Positions 56,559 to 64,000 of a stretch of DNA of 64,000 nucleotides are shown here, piece after piece; within the stretch, counting starts at the first letter, position 1; each line of letters opens with the position of its first letter. The notes beneath the pieces were generated by a model, which had not been told where the DNA came from, did not search any database, and was given only the letters and a program-made list of their open reading frames with translations. The DNA is from Labrenzia sp. 011 (GTDB taxonomy: Bacteria > Pseudomonadota > Alphaproteobacteria > Rhizobiales > Stappiaceae): contig NZ_QCYM01000003.1 of the NCBI RefSeq assembly GCF_003075075.1, positions 1 to 64,000 of the forward strand, in the 5' to 3' direction. Position numbers and translations under genes: made by a program.

Positions 56559-58562
56559 ATGTATTCCGCAATCCTGTTCCTGCCGCTTATCGGCTTTCTG
56601 ATTGCCGGTCTTTTCGGGCGCTCCCTCGGTGCCAAGGCCTGCGAGTATATTACCAGTTCTCTCCTGATCGTGGCGGCGGTGCTGTCTTGGATCACATTCT
56701 GCGGCTTCTGGTTCGGCGGATCGGAGGCGCAGGTCGTCGATCTGTTCCGCTGGATAGATGCCGGTGACCTGAAGGTCTCCTGGTCGATCCGGGTCGATAC
56801 GCTGACGGCGGTCATGCTGGTCGTGGTCACCACGGTGTCGGCGGTGGTCCATGTCTATTCCATCGGCTACATGCACCATGATCCGCACCGGCAGCGTTTC
56901 TTCGCCTATCTGTCATTCTTTACCTTCGCCATGCTGTCGCTGGTCACCGCGGACAATCTGCTGCAGATGTTCTTCGGCTGGGAAGGCGTCGGTCTGGCCT
57001 CCTATCTGCTGATCGGCTTCTGGTACCAGAAGCCCGCGGCGAATGCCGCGGCCATGAAGGCCTTCGTCGTCAACCGTGTCGGCGACTTCGGCTTTGCGCT
57101 CGGCATCTTCGGTGTCTTCTATCTGTTCCAGAGCATCGATTTCACCACCATCTTTAACGATGCGCCATCCTTCATCGAGGAACACGGCGAGGTGATGACC
57201 TTCCTGGGCTACCATCTCGATCCGCATGCGGCGATGACCGTCGTCTGCCTGCTGCTGTTCATGGGTGCGATGGGCAAGTCGGCGCAGTTCCTGCTGCACA
57301 CCTGGCTGCCGGACGCGATGGAGGGCCCGACACCGGTCTCTGCCCTGATCCACGCAGCGACGATGGTGACCGCGGGCGTCTTCATGGTAGCGCGTCTGTC
57401 GCCGCTCATGGAGCTGTCGCACACCGCTCTGACCGTGATCGTGTTCTTCGGAGCAACGACGGCGTTTTTCGCCGCGACCGTCGGCCTGGTGCAGAACGAC
57501 ATCAAGCGGGTGATCGCCTATTCGACCTGTTCCCAGCTCGGCTACATGTTCGTCGCGCTCGGGGTTGGAGCCTATTCGATCGGTATCTTCCACCTGTTCA
57601 CGCACGCCTTCTTCAAGGCGCTCCTCTTCCTGTGCGCCGGCTCGGTGATCCACGCGGTCTCCGACGAGCAGGACATGCGCAAGATGGGCGGCCTCAGGAA
57701 GCACATTCCGCTTACCTACTGGACGATGATGATCGGTACCCTGGCGCTGACCGGGGTCGGCATTCCGTTCACCCATCTGGGCTTTGCCGGGTTCATCTCG
57801 AAGGATGCCATCATCGAGGCCGCCTTTGCCGGGTCCACCGGCGAACACGCCAACCCGATGGCGCTCTACGGCTTCTGGCTGACCGTAATCGCGGCGGCGC
57901 TGACAGCCTTCTATTCCTGGCGTCTGACCTTCATGACCTTCCACGGCAAGCCGCGGGCACCGGTCGATGTGATGAAGCATGTTCACGAGTCACCGCTGGT
58001 CATGACCATACCGCTGATCATCCTGTCGGTCGGCGCGGCTCTTGCCGGGATGGTCTTCTACGGGATCTTCTACGGAGAGGGGTACGAGGCATTCTGGAAG
58101 GGGGCGCTGTTCACCAGCGAAACCAACCACATTCTCCATGCCATGCACGATGTGCCGGCGTGGGTGAAGGTCTCTCCCTTCGTCATGATGGTTCTCGGCT
58201 TCCTGGTTGCCTACCAGTTCTACATCCGCTCGCCGGAAATGCCGAAGCAGCTGGCGGAGCGCCATTCCGGCCTCTATCAGTTCCTGCTCAACAAGTGGTA
58301 TTTCGACGAGCTCTATGACTTCATCTTTGTCCGGCCCGCCATGTGGCTCGGCCGCACGCTGTGGAAGAAGGGCGACGGTACCGTCATCGACGGCTTCGGC
58401 CCGAACGGTGTCGCGGCCCGTGTCCAGAACATCACGACCTGGGTCGTGAAACTGCAGACCGGATATCTCTACCACTATGCTTTTGCGATGCTGATCGGTG
58501 TGGCTGCGCTCATCACCTGGTCGATGTTCACCGGTGCGGGCACCGGCGGGGGTGCACACTAA
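56559..58562 (+). CDS. nuoL: NADH-quinone oxidoreductase subunit L
   Basis: The 667-aa antiporter-like subunit is at the distal end of the membrane arm and pumps protons. About 16 helices are expected, with a long lateral helix at the C-terminus. Conserved parts are [19 protein letters not shown] (catalytic Glu), [40 protein letters not shown] (Lys and His network, read in pieces) and [16 protein letters not shown]. The stop overlaps nuoM by one base. Confidence 0.97.
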   Translation: MYSAILFLPLIGFLIAGLFGRSLGAKACEYITSSLLIVAAVLSWITFCGFWFGGSEAQVVDLFRWIDAGDLKVSWSIRVDTLTAVMLVVVTTVSAVVHVYSIGYMHHDPHRQRFFAYLSFFTFAMLSLVTADNLLQMFFGWEGVGLASYLLIGFWYQKPAANAAAMKAFVVNRVGDFGFALGIFGVFYLFQSIDFTTIFNDAPSFIEEHGEVMTFLGYHLDPHAAMTVVCLLLFMGAMGKSAQFLLHTWLPDAMEGPTPVSALIHAATMVTAGVFMVARLSPLMELSHTALTVIVFFGATTAFFAATVGLVQNDIKRVIAYSTCSQLGYMFVALGVGAYSIGIFHLFTHAFFKALLFLCAGSVIHAVSDEQDMRKMGGLRKHIPLTYWTMMIGTLALTGVGIPFTHLGFAGFISKDAIIEAAFAGSTGEHANPMALYGFWLTVIAAALTAFYSWRLTFMTFHGKPRAPVDVMKHVHESPLVMTIPLIILSVGAALAGMVFYGIFYGEGYEAFWKGALFTSETNHILHAMHDVPAWVKVSPFVMMVLGFLVAYQFYIRSPEMPKQLAERHSGLYQFLLNKWYFDELYDFIFVRPAMWLGRTLWKKGDGTVIDGFGPNGVAARVQNITTWVVKLQTGYLYHYAFAMLIGVAALITWSMFTGAGTGGGAH

Positions 58563-60088
58563 TGATTGACTGGCCAATTCTGTCACTCACGACCTTTCTG
58601 CCGCTGCTTGGCGTGGTCTTCATCCTGCTGGTTCCCAGCGAGGACGAGGGGAGCCGGAGAAACATCCGCATGGTCGCCCTGGTGACCACGGGCGTGACCT
58701 TCGTCCTGTCCCTGTTCATCTGGGGCAGCTTCGACTACACCAATCCGGGCTTCCAGTTCGTCGAGCAACGTGACTGGCTCGGCAGCAACATCAGCTACCG
58801 GATGGGCGTGGACGGCATTTCGGTGCTGTTCGTGATCCTGACCACCTTCCTGATGCCGTTCTGTATCCTGGCCTCCTGGGAAAGCGTCCAGAAACGCGTC
58901 AAGGAATACATGATCGCCTTCCTCGTGCTGGAAACGATGATGATCGGCGTGTTCTGCGCGCTCGATCTCGTGGTTTTCTACATGTTCTTCGAGGCCGGCC
59001 TGATTCCCATGTTCCTGATCATCGGCATCTGGGGCGGCGCGCGGCGTGTCTATGCGTCCTACAAGTTCTTCCTCTACACGCTGCTCGGATCGGTGCTCAT
59101 GCTGATCGCGATCATGGCGATGTACTGGAACGCCGGGACGACCGACATCGAGCAGCTTCTGGCGCACGGGTTCCCGGAAGGGATGCAGACCTGGCTCTGG
59201 CTGGCCTTCTTCGCAAGCTTCGCGGTGAAGATGCCCATGTGGCCGGTGCATACCTGGCTGCCGGATGCACACGTGGAGGCGCCGACTGCCGGTTCCGTCA
59301 TTCTGGCGGGGGTTCTGCTGAAACTCGGCGGTTACGGCTTCCTGCGCTTTTCCCTGCCGATGTTCCCGATCGCCTCCGACATGTTCGCGCCGTTGATCTA
59401 CACGCTCTCGGTGGTGGCGATCATCTATACCTCGCTGGTGGCGCTCGCCCAGGAAGACATCAAGAAGCTCATCGCCTATTCCTCCGTGGCCCATATGGGG
59501 TACGTGACCATGGGTATCTTCTCGATGACGCATCAGGGCGTGCAGGGCGGTATCTTCCAGATGCTGTCGCACGGGATCGTTGCCAGTGCGCTGTTCCTGT
59601 GTGTCGGTGTAATCTACGACCGGATGCACACGCGCGAAATCGCCGCCTATGGCGGTCTGGTGAACCGGATGCCGAAATATGCGGTGGTGTTCCTGATCTT
59701 CACCATGGCCAATGTGGGCCTGCCGGGCACGTCGGGTTTCGTCGGCGAGATCCTGACGCTGATGGGGGTCTTTCAGGTCAATACCTGGGTGGCGTTCTTC
59801 GCGGCAACCGGCGTGATCCTGTCGGCGGTCTATGCGCTCTATCTCTATCGCAGAGTGGTTTTCGGCGCGATCGAGAAGGAAAGCCTGAAGTCGATCCTCG
59901 ACCTGTCTCTGAGGGAAAAGGTCATCCTGATCCCGATGGTCGTGCTGACCATCTTCTTCGGCTTCTATCCGATGGCGATCCTGGATGTGACCCAGGGCGC
60001 GGTGGACAATCTCATCAATCAGTATACAGCGGCACTTGATGCGGCCGGTGTCGCACAGCACGCGGCATCCGCCGCCGTGTCTCACTAA
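58562..60088 (+). CDS. nuoM: NADH-quinone oxidoreductase subunit M
   Basis: This 508-aa antiporter-like proton-pumping subunit starts at ATG 58562 ([17 protein letters not shown]), overlapping the nuoL stop. Family motifs are [21 protein letters not shown] (catalytic Glu), [45 protein letters not shown] (in pieces, with the key Lys) and [15 protein letters not shown]. Confidence 0.97.
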   Translation: MIDWPILSLTTFLPLLGVVFILLVPSEDEGSRRNIRMVALVTTGVTFVLSLFIWGSFDYTNPGFQFVEQRDWLGSNISYRMGVDGISVLFVILTTFLMPFCILASWESVQKRVKEYMIAFLVLETMMIGVFCALDLVVFYMFFEAGLIPMFLIIGIWGGARRVYASYKFFLYTLLGSVLMLIAIMAMYWNAGTTDIEQLLAHGFPEGMQTWLWLAFFASFAVKMPMWPVHTWLPDAHVEAPTAGSVILAGVLLKLGGYGFLRFSLPMFPIASDMFAPLIYTLSVVAIIYTSLVALAQEDIKKLIAYSSVAHMGYVTMGIFSMTHQGVQGGIFQMLSHGIVASALFLCVGVIYDRMHTREIAAYGGLVNRMPKYAVVFLIFTMANVGLPGTSGFVGEILTLMGVFQVNTWVAFFAATGVILSAVYALYLYRRVVFGAIEKESLKSILDLSLREKVILIPMVVLTIFFGFYPMAILDVTQGAVDNLINQYTAALDAAGVAQHAASAAVSH

Positions 60089-60111
60089 GGTTTCGAGGAC
60101 GAGACAGAGCT

Positions 60112-61551
60112 ATGTCGGATATGACCCAATTGCCAGATCTCATGCCGGTCCTGCCGGAGATCATCCTGGCCCTCGGAGCCATGGCGTTGCTGATGGTAGG
60201 CGCCTTCGGCGGCAAAGGCGTCAGTTACGCGGTGTTCGGCGGTGCGATGGGCCTGCTGGGCGGAACGTTTCTGGTGCTGCTGCTGGTCCCCACCTTTGCC
60301 GAGACCTTCGGCGGGTCCTTCGTTCTGGATGATTTCGCCTATCTGCTGAAGCTGCTGGTGCTGGCGGGGTCCTTTTTTGCGATCGCCATGTCCTGGGCCT
60401 ATGCCAAGAGCCAGTCCTTCGATCATTTCGAATATCCGATCCTGATCGTGCTGGCGACGCTCGGCATGATGCTCATGCTGTCGGCCAACGACATGATCGC
60501 GCTTTATCTCGGCCTGGAGCTGCAGAGTCTCGCGCTTTATGTGGTGGCGGCGATCAATCGCGACAGCGTCAGGTCCACCGAAGCGGGCCTGAAGTATTTC
60601 GTGCTCGGATCGCTGTCCTCGGGGATGCTGCTTTACGGAATGTCGCTGGTCTACGGCTTTACCGGTCAGATCGGCTTTGCCGAAATCGCCGAATCGCTGG
60701 TCCATCAGGGGGATTCAATCGGGCTGGTGATTGGCCTGACCTTCATCCTGGCCGGCCTTGTCTTCAAGATCTCCGCGGTTCCCTTCCACATGTGGACACC
60801 GGATGTCTATGAAGGCGCTCCGACGCCGGTCACCGCTTTCCTGGCGGCGGCTCCGAAAGTGGCGGCCATGGGCATGCTTGTGCGGATCGTCATCGAGGCG
60901 TTCCATCCGGTGACGAGCGACTGGCAGCAGATCGTGGTCTTCGTGTCCATCGCCTCCATGGCGCTTGGCGCCTTTGCCGCCATCGGGCAGCGCAATCTGA
61001 AACGGCTGATGGCCTATTCCTCCATCGGGCACATGGGATATGCGCTTGTCGGCCTCGCCGCCGGCACCCAGACCGGCGTGGAAGGGGTTATCTTCTACAT
61101 GATGGCCTATCTCGGCATGACCCTCGGCGTGTTTGCCGTCATCCTGTCCATGCGCCGCAAGGACGGCATGGTCGAGGAAATCGACGATCTTGCCGGCCTG
61201 TCGCAGACCAACCTGCCGATGGCGATCCTGCTTGCGCTGCTCATGTTCTCCCTGGCCGGGATTCCGCCGCTGATCGGCTTCTTCGGCAAATGGTACGTCT
61301 TTGTGGCGGCGGTTCAGGCCGGTCTTTATCCGCTGGCGATCATCGGCATCCTGATGTCCGTGGTCGGGGCCTATTACTACCTGCGCGTCGTCAAGGTGAT
61401 GTTCTTCGACGAACCGGTGGAAGCCTTCGAGAAAATGCCGATGGAACTGCGGGTGGTGCTTGGCCTGTCCAGCATATTCGTCGTCTTTTTCTGGCTGGCG
61501 CCCGGGCATGTGGTCAACGCGGCAAGCGCGGCGGCGCAGTCCCTGTTCTGA
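60112..61551 (+). CDS. nuoN: NADH-quinone oxidoreductase subunit N
   Basis: The 479-aa antiporter-like subunit is the third proton pump, nearest NuoK. Conserved parts are [19 protein letters not shown] (catalytic Glu), [40 protein letters not shown] (in pieces, with the key Lys), [20 protein letters not shown] and [15 protein letters not shown]. It closes the canonical nuo set and is followed after eight bases by birA. Confidence 0.97.
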   Translation: MSDMTQLPDLMPVLPEIILALGAMALLMVGAFGGKGVSYAVFGGAMGLLGGTFLVLLLVPTFAETFGGSFVLDDFAYLLKLLVLAGSFFAIAMSWAYAKSQSFDHFEYPILIVLATLGMMLMLSANDMIALYLGLELQSLALYVVAAINRDSVRSTEAGLKYFVLGSLSSGMLLYGMSLVYGFTGQIGFAEIAESLVHQGDSIGLVIGLTFILAGLVFKISAVPFHMWTPDVYEGAPTPVTAFLAAAPKVAAMGMLVRIVIEAFHPVTSDWQQIVVFVSIASMALGAFAAIGQRNLKRLMAYSSIGHMGYALVGLAAGTQTGVEGVIFYMMAYLGMTLGVFAVILSMRRKDGMVEEIDDLAGLSQTNLPMAILLALLMFSLAGIPPLIGFFGKWYVFVAAVQAGLYPLAIIGILMSVVGAYYYLRVVKVMFFDEPVEAFEKMPMELRVVLGLSSIFVVFFWLAPGHVVNAASAAAQSLF

Positions 61552-61559
61552 CCGCCGGC

Positions 61560-62333
61560 ATGAACGCCCAGGACCAGGAATGTCCGGCGCCCGGTGCGCC
61601 GGATTTTCGCTATGAAGAGCACCGCTCCACCGGCTCGACCAATTCGCTCTGTTTTGAACGGGCGCGGGCCGGACACCCGGGCAAGCTCTGGATCCGTGCG
61701 CTCGAACAGTCGGAGGGCCGTGGCCGGCGCGGCCGGGACTGGGCGTCGCCTGTGGGCAACCTCTTTGCGAGTCTGTTGCTGATCGACCCGGAACCGGTCG
61801 CCAGAATCGGCGAATTGCCCCTCGCGGCGGCGGTTGCTCTGGCGGAAGCCGTTGACAAAGCCGCCGGGACACTGCAACTGGTATCGTTGAAATGGCCAAA
61901 TGATCTCCTGGTCGAGGGAGCCAAGCTTTCGGGGATACTCCTTGAGGCCGAAACCCTGGCCGATGGCCGGCGGGCCGTGGTCATCGGGTTTGGTGTGAAT
62001 TGTGTCTCCCACCCGCCCCTTACGCTTTATCAGGCAACCGATCTGAGAAGTCTTGGATTTCAGGTATCCGCGGAAAGGCTGTTCGAATGTCTCGCGGCGT
62101 GTCTGGCACAGCAGCTCGCCTGCTGGCGAAAGCCTGACGGATTCGAATCTATCCGCACCGCCTGGTTGAAACGGGCGACACATCTGGGCAGGGAGATTAC
62201 GGTCAGAACCGCCCAGGAAGAAATTACCGGCATTTTTGCCGATATGGATGCGCGCGGCTATCTCGTGTTGAAACAGGAGGATGGCGGCCAGCGCACCGTT
62301 TATGCAGGCGACGTGTTTTTGTCCGAGGCTTAA
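61560..62333 (+). CDS. birA: Biotin--[acetyl-CoA-carboxylase] ligase, monofunctional
   Basis: BirA attaches biotin to the Lys of AccB (encoded here at 9.8 kb). The 257-aa protein starts at ATG 61560 and lacks the N-terminal DNA-binding domain of the Escherichia coli repressor form, so it is ligase only. Motifs are STGSTNSLCFERA, the biotinyl-AMP loop EGRGRRGRDWASPVGNLFAS, LKWPNDLLVEGAKLSGIL and IGFGVNCVSHP. The C-terminal small beta-barrel is present. It follows nuoN by eight bases and precedes rnj by 35, an arrangement common in alphaproteobacteria, so all may share the nuo transcript. Confidence 0.95.
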   Translation: MNAQDQECPAPGAPDFRYEEHRSTGSTNSLCFERARAGHPGKLWIRALEQSEGRGRRGRDWASPVGNLFASLLLIDPEPVARIGELPLAAAVALAEAVDKAAGTLQLVSLKWPNDLLVEGAKLSGILLEAETLADGRRAVVIGFGVNCVSHPPLTLYQATDLRSLGFQVSAERLFECLAACLAQQLACWRKPDGFESIRTAWLKRATHLGREITVRTAQEEITGIFADMDARGYLVLKQEDGGQRTVYAGDVFLSEA

Positions 62334-62368
62334 CCGCCGGCCTGTACACAGCTTTAAAGGAGCAATTC

Positions 62369-64000
62369 ATGGCTTCGGCCAACAAGAACGAAAACGATAT
62401 CGTATTTCTGCCGCTAGGTGGGGTCGGTGAAATCGGGATGAACCTGGGCCTTTACGGCTACGGTCCGGCGGATGACAGGTCGTGGCTGATCGTCGATTGC
62501 GGCGTCAGCTTTGCCGGGCCGGAACTGCCCGGCATCGATGTTGTCGTGCCGGACATCAAGTTTCTGGAAGACGAAGTCGACAACATCGTCGGCATGGTCA
62601 TCACCCACGCCCATGAAGATCACTATGGCGCCATCCTGCATCTCTGGCCCTTCCTGAAGGTACCGGTCTATGCGACGGCCTTCACGGCCGGTCTGCTTGC
62701 CGCCAAGGTTGAGAACGAACCGGGCGCCGAAGAGGTGCCGGTGACGGTGGTCAAACAGGGAGACAGGGTGAAGATCGGGCCGTTCGACGTCGAATTCGTC
62801 GCCATGGCCCACTCGATTCCCGAGCCCTGTGCGCTGGCAATCCGTACGCCTGCGGGCATGGTCCTGCACACCGGCGACTGGAAAATCGACAGAACTCCGG
62901 GTGTCGGCCGGCCGATCGATCTGGAGCGGCTGGCCGAACTCGGCCGCGAAGGGGTTATGGCACTTGTGTGCGACAGCACCAATGCGGTGCGCGACGGTGT
63001 CAGCCCCAGCGAAGCGGACGTGGGTGTGGAACTCAAGAAGGTGATGGCGAGTGCGAAGAAGCGCATCGCGATCACGACCTTTGCCTCCAATGTGGCGCGT
63101 ATCCGGGCGATTGCGGAAGCGGCCGCCGCCAATGACCGCGACGTGGTCGTGGTGGGTCGTTCGATGCATCGGGTGATCGAGGTCGCCGGCGAACTGGGCT
63201 ATCTGGAGGGGCTGCCGGCGTTTCACGACGAGGAAGCCTTCGGCTACCTGCCGCGCGAAAAGGCGGTTCTCCTTTGCACGGGTTCGCAGGGGGAAAGCCG
63301 CGCTGCACTGGCAAGGATCGCTTCTGGGGATCACCGCAATGTTGCGCTCTCCAAGGGGGACATGGTGATCTTTTCCTCCCGGACCATTCCGGGCAATGAA
63401 AAGGCCGTCGCGGAGGTTCTCAACAATCTGGCGGAAATCGGGGTCGATATCGTCACCGACAAGGATTCGCTGGTTCATGTGTCCGGCCACCCGCGCCGGG
63501 GGGAACTGGAGCAGCTCTACAAGCTGCTGAAGCCGAAGGTCCTGCTTCCCGTTCACGGCGAGCCGCTGCATCTTGCCGCCCAGGCGGCATTTGCCCGCGA
63601 GCAGGGTATTCCGGAGGTCGTGCGCGGCAAGAACGGCGATATCGTCCGTCTGACCGCCGGCAAGGCCGCGGTGATCGACCAGGCGCCGTTCGGCATCATG
63701 GTCAAGGACGGTGACATTCTCGACGACCCGGAAGTCACCGGTGTCAATGAGCGGCGCAAGCTGTCATTCGCAGGGGCTGCCGTTGTTGCCCTGGTCATCA
63801 ACCGGGCCGGGGAGCTGCTCAGCGATCCCGACGTCACGCTGCTCGGTCTGCCGGATACGGATGACGAGGGCGAGCCGATGGAAAATATCGTCGTCAAGGC
63901 CGTGGCTGGTGCGATGAAGAGCATTCCCAAGGCCCGGCGCAAGGACAAGGAGCTGATCCGCGAAGCCGCGCGTCGGGCTGCACGTGCCGAGATCCAGAAG
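62369..64000 (+). CDS. rnj: Ribonuclease J (cut by right window edge)
   Basis: RNase J is a 5'-3' exonuclease and endonuclease of the beta-CASP metallo-beta-lactamase family that matures rRNA and decays mRNA. ATG 62369 has a perfect AAAGGAG eight bases upstream. The 544 codons seen include VFLPLGGVGEIGMN, the metal site His80-Ala-His82-Glu-Asp84-His85, VCDSTNA, ITTFASNVARI and GRSMHRVIE of the beta-CASP part, SGHPRRGEL, and VLLPVHGEPLH. The visible part reaches the C-terminal region; no stop is reached in the window. Confidence 0.95.
   Translation, partial: MASANKNENDIVFLPLGGVGEIGMNLGLYGYGPADDRSWLIVDCGVSFAGPELPGIDVVVPDIKFLEDEVDNIVGMVITHAHEDHYGAILHLWPFLKVPVYATAFTAGLLAAKVENEPGAEEVPVTVVKQGDRVKIGPFDVEFVAMAHSIPEPCALAIRTPAGMVLHTGDWKIDRTPGVGRPIDLERLAELGREGVMALVCDSTNAVRDGVSPSEADVGVELKKVMASAKKRIAITTFASNVARIRAIAEAAAANDRDVVVVGRSMHRVIEVAGELGYLEGLPAFHDEEAFGYLPREKAVLLCTGSQGESRAALARIASGDHRNVALSKGDMVIFSSRTIPGNEKAVAEVLNNLAEIGVDIVTDKDSLVHVSGHPRRGELEQLYKLLKPKVLLPVHGEPLHLAAQAAFAREQGIPEVVRGKNGDIVRLTAGKAAVIDQAPFGIMVKDGDILDDPEVTGVNERRKLSFAGAAVVALVINRAGELLSDPDVTLLGLPDTDDEGEPMENIVVKAVAGAMKSIPKARRKDKELIREAARRAARAEIQK

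Noticed and set aside
56913-60085. Long minus-strand frames opposite nuoL and nuoM rich in His, Arg, Asp and Gln
   Set aside because: This composition is typical of antisense translation of hydrophobic membrane proteins.

Overview
The window reads as chromosomal DNA of a high-GC alphaproteobacterium. Supporting signs are a vitamin B12-dependent class II ribonucleotide reductase, an NDUFA12-type complex I subunit, RNase E and RNase J encoded together, a NuoE with a long C-terminal extension, and rhizobial-type GlnB, GlnA and PrfB. By inference it belongs to Hyphomicrobiales (Rhizobiales), perhaps near the Labrenzia/Roseibium/Stappia group; no 16S gene is present to test this.

Layout. Positions 1-1.9 kb are an AT-richer accessory junction: the start of a small exported or lipoprotein-like gene running off the left edge, and an IS3-family element whose transposase has lost its central catalytic segment. 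The region from 1.9 to 13 kb carries nrdJ (minus strand, behind a tandem NrdR-box pair), a stand-alone response regulator, an NDUFA12 protein, the accB-accC-aat operon, a DsbA-like oxidoreductase and an M48/TPR protease. The region from 13 to 31 kb carries a PLP aminotransferase, rne with a long leader, a divergent cell-wall pair (AmiC-type amidase and penicillin-binding protein 1A), prfB with its autoregulatory +1 frameshift, an M23 peptidase, a bcp/DUF455 pair, a giant AsmA/YhdP-like protein and tyrS.

At 31.2-32.2 kb a 467-bp unit is tandemly duplicated; each copy holds a complete small secreted-protein gene, a CRP-like palindrome and a terminator. Nitrogen control follows (glnB-glnA behind a sigma-54-type promoter), then the NAD(P)HX repair enzyme, tRNA-Leu, the protein quality-control block tig-clpP-clpX-lon, hupB, and tRNA-Val with two identical tRNA-Asp genes.

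The last 19 kb are a full nuoA-N operon for respiratory complex I, followed by birA and rnj (cut by the right edge). The operon is interspersed with non-canonical reading frames: a GFA-family gene preceded by a 35-codon ORF between nuoC and nuoD, a 26-codon ORF between nuoD and nuoE, a pentapeptide-like 81-aa protein between nuoF and nuoG, and a 78-aa two-helix membrane protein between nuoH and nuoI. These embedded genes and the tandem secreted-protein duplication are the least explained parts. I found no CRISPR array, prophage or obvious defence system.
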